This document shows positions 18,167 to 26,288 of a stretch of DNA of 64,000 bases, in pieces (positions within the stretch are counted from its first letter, which is position 1; each line of letters starts with the position of its first letter). Origin of the DNA: JBEVJC01 sp040510375 (lineage in GTDB: Bacteria; Bacteroidota; Bacteroidia; Chitinophagales; Chitinophagaceae); the NCBI GenBank assembly GCA_040510375.1, contig JBEVJC010000020.1, positions 1 through 64,000 on the forward strand. Reading direction: 5' to 3'. A model generated the notes under the pieces. The model made no database searches, was not told the DNA's origin, and saw only the letters and a program-made list of their open reading frames with translations. Made by a program: the position numbers and the translations under genes.

Positions 18167-19600
18167 TTATTGAATCTGCTGGTTGTTCAGTAGATCTTGG
18201 GAGACGGTCAGTAAAGATAACTCTTTAAATTCGTTCGCCATAACCTGAAGCCCGAAGGGTAAGCCATTACTGTGCCGGAAAAGCGGGATGGAAATGGCCG
18301 GTATGCCCACTAAATTGGCCGTAACTGTGTAAATATCAGCGAGATACATGGCAATTGGGTCTTCCATTTTCTCCCCCAGCCGAAAGGCAGTAGATGGGGT
18401 GTTTGGGAGTACAATAAAGTCGTAGTTGTTGAATATCAACTGGATCTGATTGTATAATAATTTCCTAACTTTCTGGGCCCTGGTAAAATAGGCATCGTAG
18501 TAGCCGGAGCTCAGTACAAAGGTGCCAAGCATGATCCGGCGTTTGACTTCTTTGCCGAACCCTTCTGAGCGCGTCCTTTTATACAGATCAGTAAGATCTT
18601 CCGGATCATTTGCCCGGAATCCATATTTAATACCATCAAACCGCGACAGGTTGGAAGATGCTTCGGCGGTTGTGAGAATATAATAAGCAGGTACAATATG
18701 ATCGATCAGGTCGAATGGTACGGCGTCGACAGTATGACCGTTATTGCGGAGTTTTTCAATTGTCCCATTGATAGCTGAGGCAATTTCAGGGTCCAGGGCC
18801 GGATGGTTAATGGCTGAATCGAGGTAGGCGATCCGGTATTTGCGGGCGGGGGCAGCCTTGCTATATTCTTCCACAGGTTCGGTAGAAACGGTACTGTCAA
18901 AATCATCCGGACCCGCCATTACTTCCAGCGCAAGGCCGATATCAGATATATTGGTACCAAAAATTCCGATCTGGTCGAATGAAGAAGCGTAGGCAATCAG
19001 TCCATACCGGGAAATCCGTCCATAGGTTGGTTTCAGACCGATAATCCCGCAAAGATCCGCCGGCTGTCGTACAGATCCGCCGGTATCGCTACCCAGCGAC
19101 ACCATACAAAGGCCGGCCTGCACGGCCACAGCAGAACCGCCTGATGAACCTCCTGGTATGCGGGTATTATCAATTGCATTGAGAACAGGACCGTATGCGG
19201 AATTCTCATTGGTGGATCCCATTGCAAACTCATCACAATTGAGGTTGCCGATGATGATTGCATCTTCCCGGAGCAATCGTTCAACCGCAGTGGCCGAGTA
19301 AACAGAAATATATTCGGGAAGGATCTTCGACGAAGCCGAGATCCGGTGGTCTTTATAACAGATTACATCCTTGATACCAATGACTACGCCGTGCAGTTTA
19401 CCCATGGGTTCCCCGGCCAGTCTCCTGGCGTCAAGGTCCCCGGCTTTTGCCAGGGCCTCTGACGTATAAATTTCAATAAATGCATTCAGGTGTCTGGTTG
19501 CAGAAATGCGGTCGAGGTAGTGTTGAACCGCCTGTACACAACTGCCTTTCTCTTCCTTCAGCCAGGAATGGTAATGATCGATGGAAGAAAACTCAAACAA
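18167..19600 (-). CDS. gatA: Asp-tRNA(Asn)/Glu-tRNA(Gln) amidotransferase subunit A
   Basis: 477 residues. The amidase-signature triad is present: Lys in VVIGIKDVI, Ser in SLGSDTGGSVRQPAD, and the GGSSGGSAVAVQAGL block. It also has NENSAYGPVLN and GLKPTYGRISRYGL typical of GatA. It supplies ammonia from glutamine to transamidate mischarged tRNA. gatB and gatC are not nearby, so the complex is encoded at separate loci here. Confidence 0.94.
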   Translation of the reverse strand: MFEFSSIDHYHSWLKEEKGSCVQAVQHYLDRISATRHLNAFIEIYTSEALAKAGDLDARRLAGEPMGKLHGVVIGIKDVICYKDHRISASSKILPEYISVYSATAVERLLREDAIIIGNLNCDEFAMGSTNENSAYGPVLNAIDNTRIPGGSSGGSAVAVQAGLCMVSLGSDTGGSVRQPADLCGIIGLKPTYGRISRYGLIAYASSFDQIGIFGTNISDIGLALEVMAGPDDFDSTVSTEPVEEYSKAAPARKYRIAYLDSAINHPALDPEIASAINGTIEKLRNNGHTVDAVPFDLIDHIVPAYYILTTAEASSNLSRFDGIKYGFRANDPEDLTDLYKRTRSEGFGKEVKRRIMLGTFVLSSGYYDAYFTRAQKVRKLLYNQIQLIFNNYDFIVLPNTPSTAFRLGEKMEDPIAMYLADIYTVTANLVGIPAISIPLFRHSNGLPFGLQVMANEFKELSLLTVSQDLLNNQQIQ

Positions 19601-19642
19601 AAGCAGTTATTCTTTTCAGGTAAAAAAAAGGGCAGCGTAAAC

Positions 19643-19852
19643 TCAGGCCACTGGAGGATTCTTGATCTCAGATGCATTCTCTTCGATCTCCCTTTTAACA
19701 TTGGTTTTAGCATCATTAAACTCACGCACGCCTTTACCAAGACCGCGCATCAGTTCAGGAATTTTACGACCTCCGAATAATAACAATACGATCACCAGAA
19801 TAATGATGATCTCATTTGTACCCAGCGCACCTAATAAATTGGTTTGTATCAT
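19643..19852 (-). CDS. tatA: Twin-arginine translocase subunit TatA/TatE
   Basis: 69 residues: a short N-terminal transmembrane helix (EIIIILVIVLLLFG), the hinge FGGRKIPELMRGLGKG, and an amphipathic helix with a charged tail. This is the complete TatA/E layout. It forms the pore for folded proteins with RR signals. tatC is not in the window. It is 42 bp upstream of gatA on the same strand. A Tat-signal protein (DUF1501) is encoded at 33.9 kb. Confidence 0.93.
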   Translation of the reverse strand: MIQTNLLGALGTNEIIIILVIVLLLFGGRKIPELMRGLGKGVREFNDAKTNVKREIEENASEIKNPPVA

Positions 19853-19932
19853 AACTTGGAAAATTAGAGTGTAAAGATAATCAGTCTCATCAAAATATAC
19901 GAATAATGATCCTGCTTAGATGAAGGCATAAA

Positions 19933-19956
19933 AAGAGCCCGGAAATCCGGGCTCTT
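19933..19956 (-). terminator. Terminator after rplS
   Basis: AAGAGCCCGG and CCGGGCTCTT form a perfect 10-bp stem with a 4-nt loop, 28 bp beyond the leftward rplS stop. A-rich sequence on the plus strand supplies a weak T tract. Confidence 0.75.
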
Positions 19957-19984
19957 GTATTCAAAAAAGATCTTATTGATTAAA

Positions 19985-20356
19985 TTATTTCGCAGCTGCT
20001 GTCTTGGTAGACTGCTTCTTTTCACGGATCCGGGCGCTCTTACCGCTACGTTTACGCTGGTAGAACAGTTTGGCGCGACGAACGTCACCCGCTTTATTCA
20101 GCACGATTGAATCGATATTCGGAGAGTAGAACGGGAAAACCCTTTCCACGCCGATACCATCAGAAATCTTCCGTACAGTAAAACTGGACGTGAAGCCATT
20201 GCCCTGTGTTTTGATCACATCGCCCTTGAAAGACTGGATCCTTTCCTTGTTACCCTCGATGATCTTGTAGTTAACAGTAACATTATCACCTGGTTTGAAG
20301 GCAGGAAATTCTTTTTTGGTGCTCAACTGCTCGTGTACAAAAGCTATAGCGTTCAT
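19985..20356 (-). CDS. rplS: 50S ribosomal protein L19
   Basis: 123 residues from ATG 20356 (MNAIAFVHEQLS); the longer frame from 20521 includes promoter sequence and is not coding. Motifs: FKPGDNVTVNYKIIEGNKER, QSFKGDVI, FTVRKISDGIGVERVFPFYSP and LFYQRKRSGKSARIREKK, all standard L19, with an Ala/Lys tail. It sits at the 30S-50S interface. It has its own promoter and terminator, so it appears monocistronic here. Confidence 0.97.
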   Translation of the reverse strand: MNAIAFVHEQLSTKKEFPAFKPGDNVTVNYKIIEGNKERIQSFKGDVIKTQGNGFTSSFTVRKISDGIGVERVFPFYSPNIDSIVLNKAGDVRRAKLFYQRKRSGKSARIREKKQSTKTAAAK

Positions 20357-20392
20357 GACTCTGATTTTTAAAATGCCGTAAAATTCGGACGG

Positions 20393-20422
20393 CAAAGGTA
20401 AGGGAAAAGGGCTTACTTCAAA
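20393..20422 (-). promoter_or_regulatory. Bacteroidota-type promoter for rplS
   Basis: On the minus strand TTTG (20422-20419) is followed by 18 bp and then TACCTTTG (20400-20393), a full match to TAnnTTTG. The leader to the ATG at 20356 would be about 30 nt. Confidence 0.65.
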
Positions 20423-20539
20423 ATATTTGCTGTAATAATTCCGGACTTTATTTCTCCCGGGATCTATGTCCTTGCTGCCAACCCGGTATAACGGGGGTAT
20501 TCCTGCGTTCGGACCGGTCACCGGTTTGCCGGCGAAACA

Positions 20540-22105
20540 TTATCGCGCTACACTCACCGTCCTTTTTTCCCGGATCACGGTCACCTTGATCTGGCCCGGG
20601 AAGGTCATTTCAGTCTGGATCTTCATTGCAATCTCGAATGATAATTTTTCGGAATCAGCATCGGAGACCTTATCGGATTCAACAATTACCCGAAGTTCGC
20701 GACCTGCCTGGATGGCGTAGGCTTTCTCCACACCAGGATAGGTCATGGCCAGGTTCTCGAGATCCTTGATCCGCTGGATATATTGCTGCATGATCTCGCG
20801 GCGGGCACCAGGTCTTGCGCCACTGATGGCATCGCAGGCCTGTACAATCGGAGAGATCACATACTGCATTTCCATTTCATCGTGGTGGGCTCCAATAGCA
20901 TTGACTACTGCGGGGTTCTCACCATATTTTTCAGCGAGTTTGGCACCCAGCAATGCGTGGCTCAGTTCGCTTTCTTCATCAGGAACCTTACCGATATCGT
21001 GTAATAATCCGGCACGTTTGGCCAGCTTGGGATTCAGTCCCAGTTCGGCGGCCATGGTAGCGCAGAGGTTCGCAGTTTCGCGGCTATGCATCAGCAGGTT
21101 CTGGCCATAGGATGAACGGAAACGCATCCGTCCCACCATTCTTACCAGTTCCTTGTGCAAACCATGGATGCCCAGTTCAATAACGGTGCGCTCACCGATT
21201 TCCATTACCTGGTCTTCAATCTGTTTGCGGGTCTTCTCCACTACTTCCTCAATCCGGGCAGGGTGGATCCGGCCATCGGTAACAAGACGCTGAAGACTGA
21301 GACGGGCAATTTCCCTGCGCAGCGGATCGAAGCTGGAAAGCAGGATCGCCTCGGGAGTGTCGTCTACAATAAGATCCACGCCGGTAGCGGCTTCCAGGGC
21401 ACGGATGTTCCGCCCTTCGCGACCAATAATCTGACCCTTGATCTCATCACTTTCCAGGTTAAACACGGTGATCGAGTTTTCGATTGCCTGTTCAGCTGCA
21501 GTGCGCTGGATGGTCTGGATAATTATTTTCCGGGCTTCCTTATTTGCTTTCTGTTTGGCGTCGTCGATGATTTCCTGCTGAACCGCGATAGCGCGGGTAT
21601 GGGCTTCGTTTTTCAGACTGTCGATCAGCTGGGTCATGGCTTCGCTGGCAGAGAGACCGGCGATCTTCTCCAGCCGGCGGATATGTTCTTCCTGGTGTTT
21701 TTCCAGTTCCGTCCTTTTGAGATTAACCACTTCAATCTGGCGGTTCAGGGTTTCCTTGATCGCCTCATTATCCTTCAATTGTTTGTCGAGCCCGGTCTCT
21801 TTCTGGGCCAGTCCCTGTTCACGTTGACGAATCCGGTTTTCTGCATCGTTGATCTTACGGTTGCGGTCGTTAACCTCCTTATCATGGGTCGATTTCAGCT
21901 GCACAAAGCGTTCTTTGGCCTCCAGTTCTTTTTCCTTACGCATGGTTTCAGCGCGAAGGCTGGCTTCCTTAAGGATGATCTGCGACTGCAGTTCTGCTTC
22001 TTCTACTTTACGGGCGGTGTTTTTTGCGAAGATGAGTTTTCCGATAACTAAACCGATCACCAGTGCGAGTGCCGCCGCAATGATCAATTGTATAATGGGG
22101 TCCAT
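20540..22105 (-). CDS. rny: Ribonuclease Y
   Basis: 521 residues. An N-terminal membrane anchor (LIIAAALALVIGLVIGKLIF) is followed by a long coiled coil (about 30-200). Then comes a KH domain (GQIIGREGRNIRALEAATG) and an HD phosphohydrolase domain (LLHDIGKVPDEESELSH). It is an endoribonuclease that starts mRNA decay at the membrane. In the conserved Bacteroidota order it follows zapA; here a 292-bp gap containing a direct repeat separates them. Confidence 0.95.
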   Translation of the reverse strand: MDPIIQLIIAAALALVIGLVIGKLIFAKNTARKVEEAELQSQIILKEASLRAETMRKEKELEAKERFVQLKSTHDKEVNDRNRKINDAENRIRQREQGLAQKETGLDKQLKDNEAIKETLNRQIEVVNLKRTELEKHQEEHIRRLEKIAGLSASEAMTQLIDSLKNEAHTRAIAVQQEIIDDAKQKANKEARKIIIQTIQRTAAEQAIENSITVFNLESDEIKGQIIGREGRNIRALEAATGVDLIVDDTPEAILLSSFDPLRREIARLSLQRLVTDGRIHPARIEEVVEKTRKQIEDQVMEIGERTVIELGIHGLHKELVRMVGRMRFRSSYGQNLLMHSRETANLCATMAAELGLNPKLAKRAGLLHDIGKVPDEESELSHALLGAKLAEKYGENPAVVNAIGAHHDEMEMQYVISPIVQACDAISGARPGARREIMQQYIQRIKDLENLAMTYPGVEKAYAIQAGRELRVIVESDKVSDADSEKLSFEIAMKIQTEMTFPGQIKVTVIREKRTVSVAR

Positions 22106-22242
22106 TGAGTTTTTTGTTTAATGTGTACTTTGATGAAATGAATTACGCTGCAAATCATGCCATTAACATCAACCCCGGCAAGCAAGGGGATGGGCGAAGA
22201 TACAAAACGGGGATTAATAGAGAAAATCAGTATTATAAAGTA

Positions 22243-22367
22243 AAATGCCGGGTTTATTCAACTCCACATAATTACACGGAACAAACTGTCGCGGGAACAT
22301 CATTATAGAGGGAAATGCCAGGTTTATTCAATTCCAGTATTTACACGGAACACTGTCGCGGGAACAT
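22243..22367. repeat. Two-copy direct repeat, period 70 bp, between zapA and rny
   Basis: Copy 1 (22243-22312) and copy 2 (22313-22367) share AAATGCC, GGTTTATTCAA, TTACACGGAACA and CTGTCGCGGGAACAT, with scattered changes. The 292-bp space between zapA and rny holds no supported gene; the rest of it shows nothing recognisable. Confidence 0.8.
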
Positions 22368-22397
22368 TTACCTGAAATGGTGACCGGGAAAGGGTAG

Positions 22398-22700
22398 TCA
22401 GGATATTTCCGGTTCCCGGCCGGGTTGCCGGTCCAGCAGGCGTTCCAGTTCTTCCAGTTTCCCGGTGAGCAGCTGCTGGTCAAGGGAGTTTACCTGTTTC
22501 TGCTGTTCAGTTGCCAGCCAGATCAGTACCATGGCGATATAGTCCTGCATATCCTTGCCGGCAAAAGCCGTTTTATACTCAATTACCTTCTCATTGATGG
22601 TCTTGACGGTCCTGCGGACCACCTCCTCATCCCTTGGTTCGAGTTTGATCCGGTAGGTACGGTCAGCAATGACAACGGTAGCGGCAATTAATTCAGGCAT
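22398..22700 (-). CDS. zapA: Cell division protein ZapA
   Basis: 100 residues. The ZapA fold is seen as a beta-rich start (ATVVIADRTYRIKLEPRDEEVVRRTVKTIN split over two stretches) and a C-terminal coiled coil (WLATEQQKQVNSLDQQLL...LEELERLL). It bundles FtsZ filaments at midcell. Gene order pheT, small coiled-coil gene, zapA, rny supports the call. Confidence 0.85.
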   Translation of the reverse strand: MPELIAATVVIADRTYRIKLEPRDEEVVRRTVKTINEKVIEYKTAFAGKDMQDYIAMVLIWLATEQQKQVNSLDQQLLTGKLEELERLLDRQPGREPEIS

Positions 22701-22822
22701 ATGCTTGCAGATTTGAAAAAATGAGTATATATTAGAATTCCAATAATCCTAAACCCTTTCATTAATGAAAATCGCCTTCGTTCCAGACTCCCTGAAGACG
22801 TATTTTACCAAAACGAAAAACT

Positions 22823-23077
22823 ATGTTCGCCAAAATCAGATCGTCGAACTTTATTGACGCACTTCATTTTGAATTTACAGAACTCAACGGAAACTTCCTA
22901 CGCGCAGTGATCAAAGACGACACAGGCTTTGTTTGCAGCCAGATGGAAAATGACCAGATTCGTGAAAAAGAGCAGTTTGTATGGGGTGGACTCAACGACC
23001 TTCCTTACGGAAAGTACACGCTGACCCTTTCCCAGGGCACCGAAGAGCTCAACATGAATCTCGTAAAAAGGATTTGA
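22823..23077 (+). CDS. Hypothetical 84-residue protein
   Basis: I do not recognise this family. It reads as a small soluble beta-rich domain (FEFTELNGNFLRAVIKDDTG, then YGKYTLTLSQGTEELNMNLVKRI) with a WGGLNDLPYG turn and no signal peptide. The final third resembles short secreted or filament domains with a G-Y-x-L-x-L pattern, but nothing firmer. It is on the plus strand between the leftward genes zapA and the small coiled-coil gene, so it interrupts a normally contiguous cluster and must be transcribed alone. Confidence 0.6.
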   Translation: MFAKIRSSNFIDALHFEFTELNGNFLRAVIKDDTGFVCSQMENDQIREKEQFVWGGLNDLPYGKYTLTLSQGTEELNMNLVKRI

Positions 23078-23141
23078 CCAGGAAGGGTCTGTCCAATGGC
23101 CGGACCCTGGTACCGGACTTATTCACCTGCCCGTTCCCCGG

Positions 23142-23429
23142 TCATTGCCCCAGCATGGCGATACAACGGTCAATTTCCCTGATGTAAGCGGTCAGTCGTT
23201 TTTCCATTTGTTTTTTTTCCGTGTCGTCCATTTCTCCCTGAGTGTACCGGAGAATCTCTGTTTTTTGTTGTAATTCCTCCAGTTGCTGACCGGTATTTAC
23301 CCGTTCTGCCCTGAGTTGCAACACCTCTTCCCTCAACTGCTGGTTTTCCTTTTGCAACAGGCCCTGCTGTTTCAGCAACAGCTGCAGTTTGGTTTTTATC
23401 CGGTTCAGATGTTCGTCCGTGCTGCTCAA
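23142..23429 (-). CDS. Small coiled-coil protein upstream of zapA
   Basis: 95 residues, almost entirely heptad-like helix (LLLKQQGLLQKENQQLREEVLQLR split in reading), ending in a short segment with LTAYIREIDRCIAMLGQ. Such a gene commonly lies between pheT and zapA in Bacteroidota. A role in division or in partnership with ZapA is inference from position. It starts 21 bp downstream of the pheT stop on the same strand. Confidence 0.75.
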   Translation of the reverse strand: MSSTDEHLNRIKTKLQLLLKQQGLLQKENQQLREEVLQLRAERVNTGQQLEELQQKTEILRYTQGEMDDTEKKQMEKRLTAYIREIDRCIAMLGQ

Positions 23430-23450
23430 TCTGTTAGGTTTAAATGTGTT

Positions 23451-25877
23451 TTATTTCCTGATCTCTGCCGATAATTCTTTTTCCAGCGTTGTCATCATCT
23501 TCGACATCCAGCCATCAATTTCCACATCAGTCAGGGTTTTTTCATTGTCCTGGAAGGTGAAACTCACGGCCAGTGATTTTTTATCCGCACCCAGTTTTTC
23601 ACTTTCAAAAACATCAAATAACCGTACCTGCGCCAGCTGTGCCGGCCTGATTTTTTTCAATGCTTTCTCCAGGTCTGCATAGGCAGTATGCCTCGATACA
23701 ACCAAGGCTAGGTCACGTTGCACTGCAGGGTATTTCGGAATCTCCCGGATTACCGGTGACCTGGAAGTAGCCAGTGTAACGATTGCGGTCCAGTCCAGGT
23801 CAGCAAAAAATACTGGTTGTTTTATATCAAAAATTGCCAGTGTTTTTTTATCAACGCTTCCTGCCTGGAAAAGGACTCCTTCAGGTGTCCTGCCCTGCAG
23901 GCCGCCGGCTATTTTCGGATGATCAAGTACTTCAATATTACCAGGACTTACACCAAGCAATTCAAAGATTTTGCCAACCATTCCTTTTAATACATAAAAA
24001 TCGGTTTGCCCGGGTTTAGTGCGCCATCCCTCTTCACCCGTACGACCCGTGATATACAGACAGAGATGTTCTTTCTCCTGATAACTCCCCGGTCCGTCGG
24101 TACTATATGTTTTACCGAATTCAAAAAAACGGAGATCATTGTTTCGCCGGTTAAGATTATGCGCAATTGACACGAGACCGGTTTCCAGCATGGATGGCCG
24201 CATGAGGTTAAGATCAGCACTGAGACTATTAAGCATCTTCACTCCATGTATCAATTCCTTGTCGCTGAAGTAAGCCGAATTGGTAATGGAGTTGGTCATG
24301 ATCTCGTAGAAACCCAGTCCCACGAGATAATTAGCCGCCTTCTCCCTGAATGTATCCACTGCATAATTATCTTCCGTGGAAGGTGTAATGGTGATTGCAT
24401 CCGGTATCGCCACATTGTCGAGACCATCAATCCTTAATACTTCTTCCACCAGATCGGCAGGCAGGCTGATATCTGTTTTGTGGTAAGGTACAGCAACACG
24501 CAATTCATCGATGCCTTCTTTCAGCACTTCAAAACCCAGGCTGGTAAGGATATTCCTCACCGCATCGGGATGATAATTTTTACCACTTAATTTTTTCAGG
24601 TAATGGTATTTGAGTGATACTTCTTCTTTTTCAAGTTTATCCGGATAAACATCAATGATCTCCGAAGAGATAAGGCCACCGCAGATCTCGCGGATCATCA
24701 GGGCAGCACGTTTAAGAACATTTACGGTTGCGGAGATATCGGTCCCTTTTTCAAACCTTGTTGCAGCATCGGTGCGAAGACCATGACGGAATGATGTTTT
24801 CCGGATGCTGAGCGCATCAAAGCAGGCGCTTTCCAGGAATATATCTTTGGTGGTTGTTGTAACACCGCTATTGGCACCACCAAAAACACCTGCGATACAA
24901 AGGCCTTCTTTTTCATCGCAGATCATCAGGTCGTCTGCACTTAATTTCCGTTCCTTACCATCCAGTGTAATAAAAACAGTTCCTTCAGGCAGGTTTTTAA
25001 CAATCACTTTTTTGCCGCTTATACGGTCGGCATCAAATGCGTGCAGTGGTTGTCCGGTTTCATGCTGGATATAATTGGTGATATCGACTATATTATTGAT
25101 GGGACGGATACCAATTGCCCTCAACCGTTGTTGTAACCATTTTGGAGAATCGGCGATGGTAACATTGGAAATACTTACACCGGAATAACGGGGGCAAGCT
25201 TTTTCATTGTCAACCTGCACGGCAATGGAAAGGTCGTGGTTATCCGCTTTGAAACTATTACTGTTGGGTATTTTAGGTCGGGTATCCTTGTTGTCGTGAT
25301 GGGAAAGGTAAGCACATACATCACGCGCCACACCCCAGTGACTCATGGCATCCATGCGGTTTGGCGTTAGTCCGATCTCATAAATATAATCGTCGTACGG
25401 CTGAAAGTAGTCAGCAGCGGGCGTTCCGGCGATTACATCAGAAGGGAGGACAAGGATACCGGCGTGTGAATCACCGAGACCAATCTCGTCTTCAGCGCAG
25501 ATCATTCCGTGACTTTCCACACTACGGATTTTTGCAACCCGCATGGTCAACGGATCACCGGTTGCCGGATAGATGGTAGCACCAACCGGTGCAACAACCA
25601 CTTTCTGGCCGGCGGCTACATTCGGCGCGCCACATACAATCTGTAAAGCTGTGCCTGTGCCGATGTCGACCGTAGTTAGAGTGAGCTTGTCGGCATTGGG
25701 ATGTTTTTCAGTGGTCAATACTTCACCGATCAATAATCCTTTTAATCCACCCCTGGCTTCTTCATACCTGACCAGGCTTTCCACTTCCAGTCCAATCGAG
25801 GTCAGGATGCGGCTCAGTCGTTCAGGTTCAAGGGTAACAGGTAGATATTCACTCAGCCATTTATAAGAGATCGTCAT
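23451..25877 (-). CDS. pheT: Phenylalanine--tRNA ligase beta subunit
   Basis: 808 residues, full length. Domains in order: N-terminal, tRNA-binding OB fold (EVLTTEKHPNADKLTLTTVDIG; IVCGAPNVAAGQKV), B3/B4, B5, the core synthetase fold with FFEFGKTY, and the C-terminal ferredoxin-fold anticodon-binding domain (KYPAVQRDLALVV). It charges tRNA-Phe together with PheS, which is not in the window. No pheST-type leader peptide with Phe codons was found in the short 5' leader. Confidence 0.97.
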   Translation of the reverse strand: MTISYKWLSEYLPVTLEPERLSRILTSIGLEVESLVRYEEARGGLKGLLIGEVLTTEKHPNADKLTLTTVDIGTGTALQIVCGAPNVAAGQKVVVAPVGATIYPATGDPLTMRVAKIRSVESHGMICAEDEIGLGDSHAGILVLPSDVIAGTPAADYFQPYDDYIYEIGLTPNRMDAMSHWGVARDVCAYLSHHDNKDTRPKIPNSNSFKADNHDLSIAVQVDNEKACPRYSGVSISNVTIADSPKWLQQRLRAIGIRPINNIVDITNYIQHETGQPLHAFDADRISGKKVIVKNLPEGTVFITLDGKERKLSADDLMICDEKEGLCIAGVFGGANSGVTTTTKDIFLESACFDALSIRKTSFRHGLRTDAATRFEKGTDISATVNVLKRAALMIREICGGLISSEIIDVYPDKLEKEEVSLKYHYLKKLSGKNYHPDAVRNILTSLGFEVLKEGIDELRVAVPYHKTDISLPADLVEEVLRIDGLDNVAIPDAITITPSTEDNYAVDTFREKAANYLVGLGFYEIMTNSITNSAYFSDKELIHGVKMLNSLSADLNLMRPSMLETGLVSIAHNLNRRNNDLRFFEFGKTYSTDGPGSYQEKEHLCLYITGRTGEEGWRTKPGQTDFYVLKGMVGKIFELLGVSPGNIEVLDHPKIAGGLQGRTPEGVLFQAGSVDKKTLAIFDIKQPVFFADLDWTAIVTLATSRSPVIREIPKYPAVQRDLALVVSRHTAYADLEKALKKIRPAQLAQVRLFDVFESEKLGADKKSLAVSFTFQDNEKTLTDVEIDGWMSKMMTTLEKELSAEIRK

Positions 25878-25900
25878 TTTTTTGTTCGCTTTATTGGGCG

Positions 25901-25908
25901 CAAAGATA
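25901..25908 (-). promoter_or_regulatory. -7 element for pheT
   Basis: TATCTTTG on the minus strand is a full match to TAnnTTTG. A TTTC lies 19 bp upstream, close to the -33 TTTG. The leader would be about 18-20 nt. Confidence 0.5.
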
Positions 25909-26288
25909 AGAAATCAAAAAAGCAAGTGAAAAAACGGTAAATCAGTGGTTAGGTGAGCATTAAACAAAAAGAAAAAACTTATACCCCTACGTGCTTAACT
26001 TCTTTCGAAACGCGACGGAATTTTATTTAATTTAAAAGAAGAAAAAAGGATAAACAGACGCATCTAATGTGGATAACCGGGTGTGCGGCTGGTGAAAAAA
26101 GGTGCAGAAAGAAAAAGTCTTTTAAAAGGGTTGGCGAATGGTTTCTGAAGTCTAAATTCGCCGTCCGGCTATTAAGAACATTACATAAAAGAAGAGAAGA
26201 TTTTTCATTGGTCAAGTCTGGAATATTCGAGTCAAGGGTCCTTCCGGATGCGGAAGAGATATTTACATTTTTATCGCTATAACTGAAC
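25909..26288. other. Intergenic stretch between pheT and dnaB with two small hairpins
   Basis: About 380 bp without a supported gene. It is AG-rich on the plus strand. Two hairpins are visible on the dnaB side: GGCGAAT (26133-26139) with ATTCGCC (26156-26162), and a tight CTTCCG-GATG-CGGAAG at 26241-26256. A 71-codon frame at 26067-26282 has no coding character. Confidence 0.5.

Noticed and set aside
21155..22051. 298-codon plus-strand frame
   Set aside because: It lies wholly antisense to rny, whose domains are complete; the translation has no recognisable motif.
26067..26282. 71-codon frame before dnaB
   Set aside because: Lys/Arg-rich without domain or start context; the stretch looks like leader DNA.
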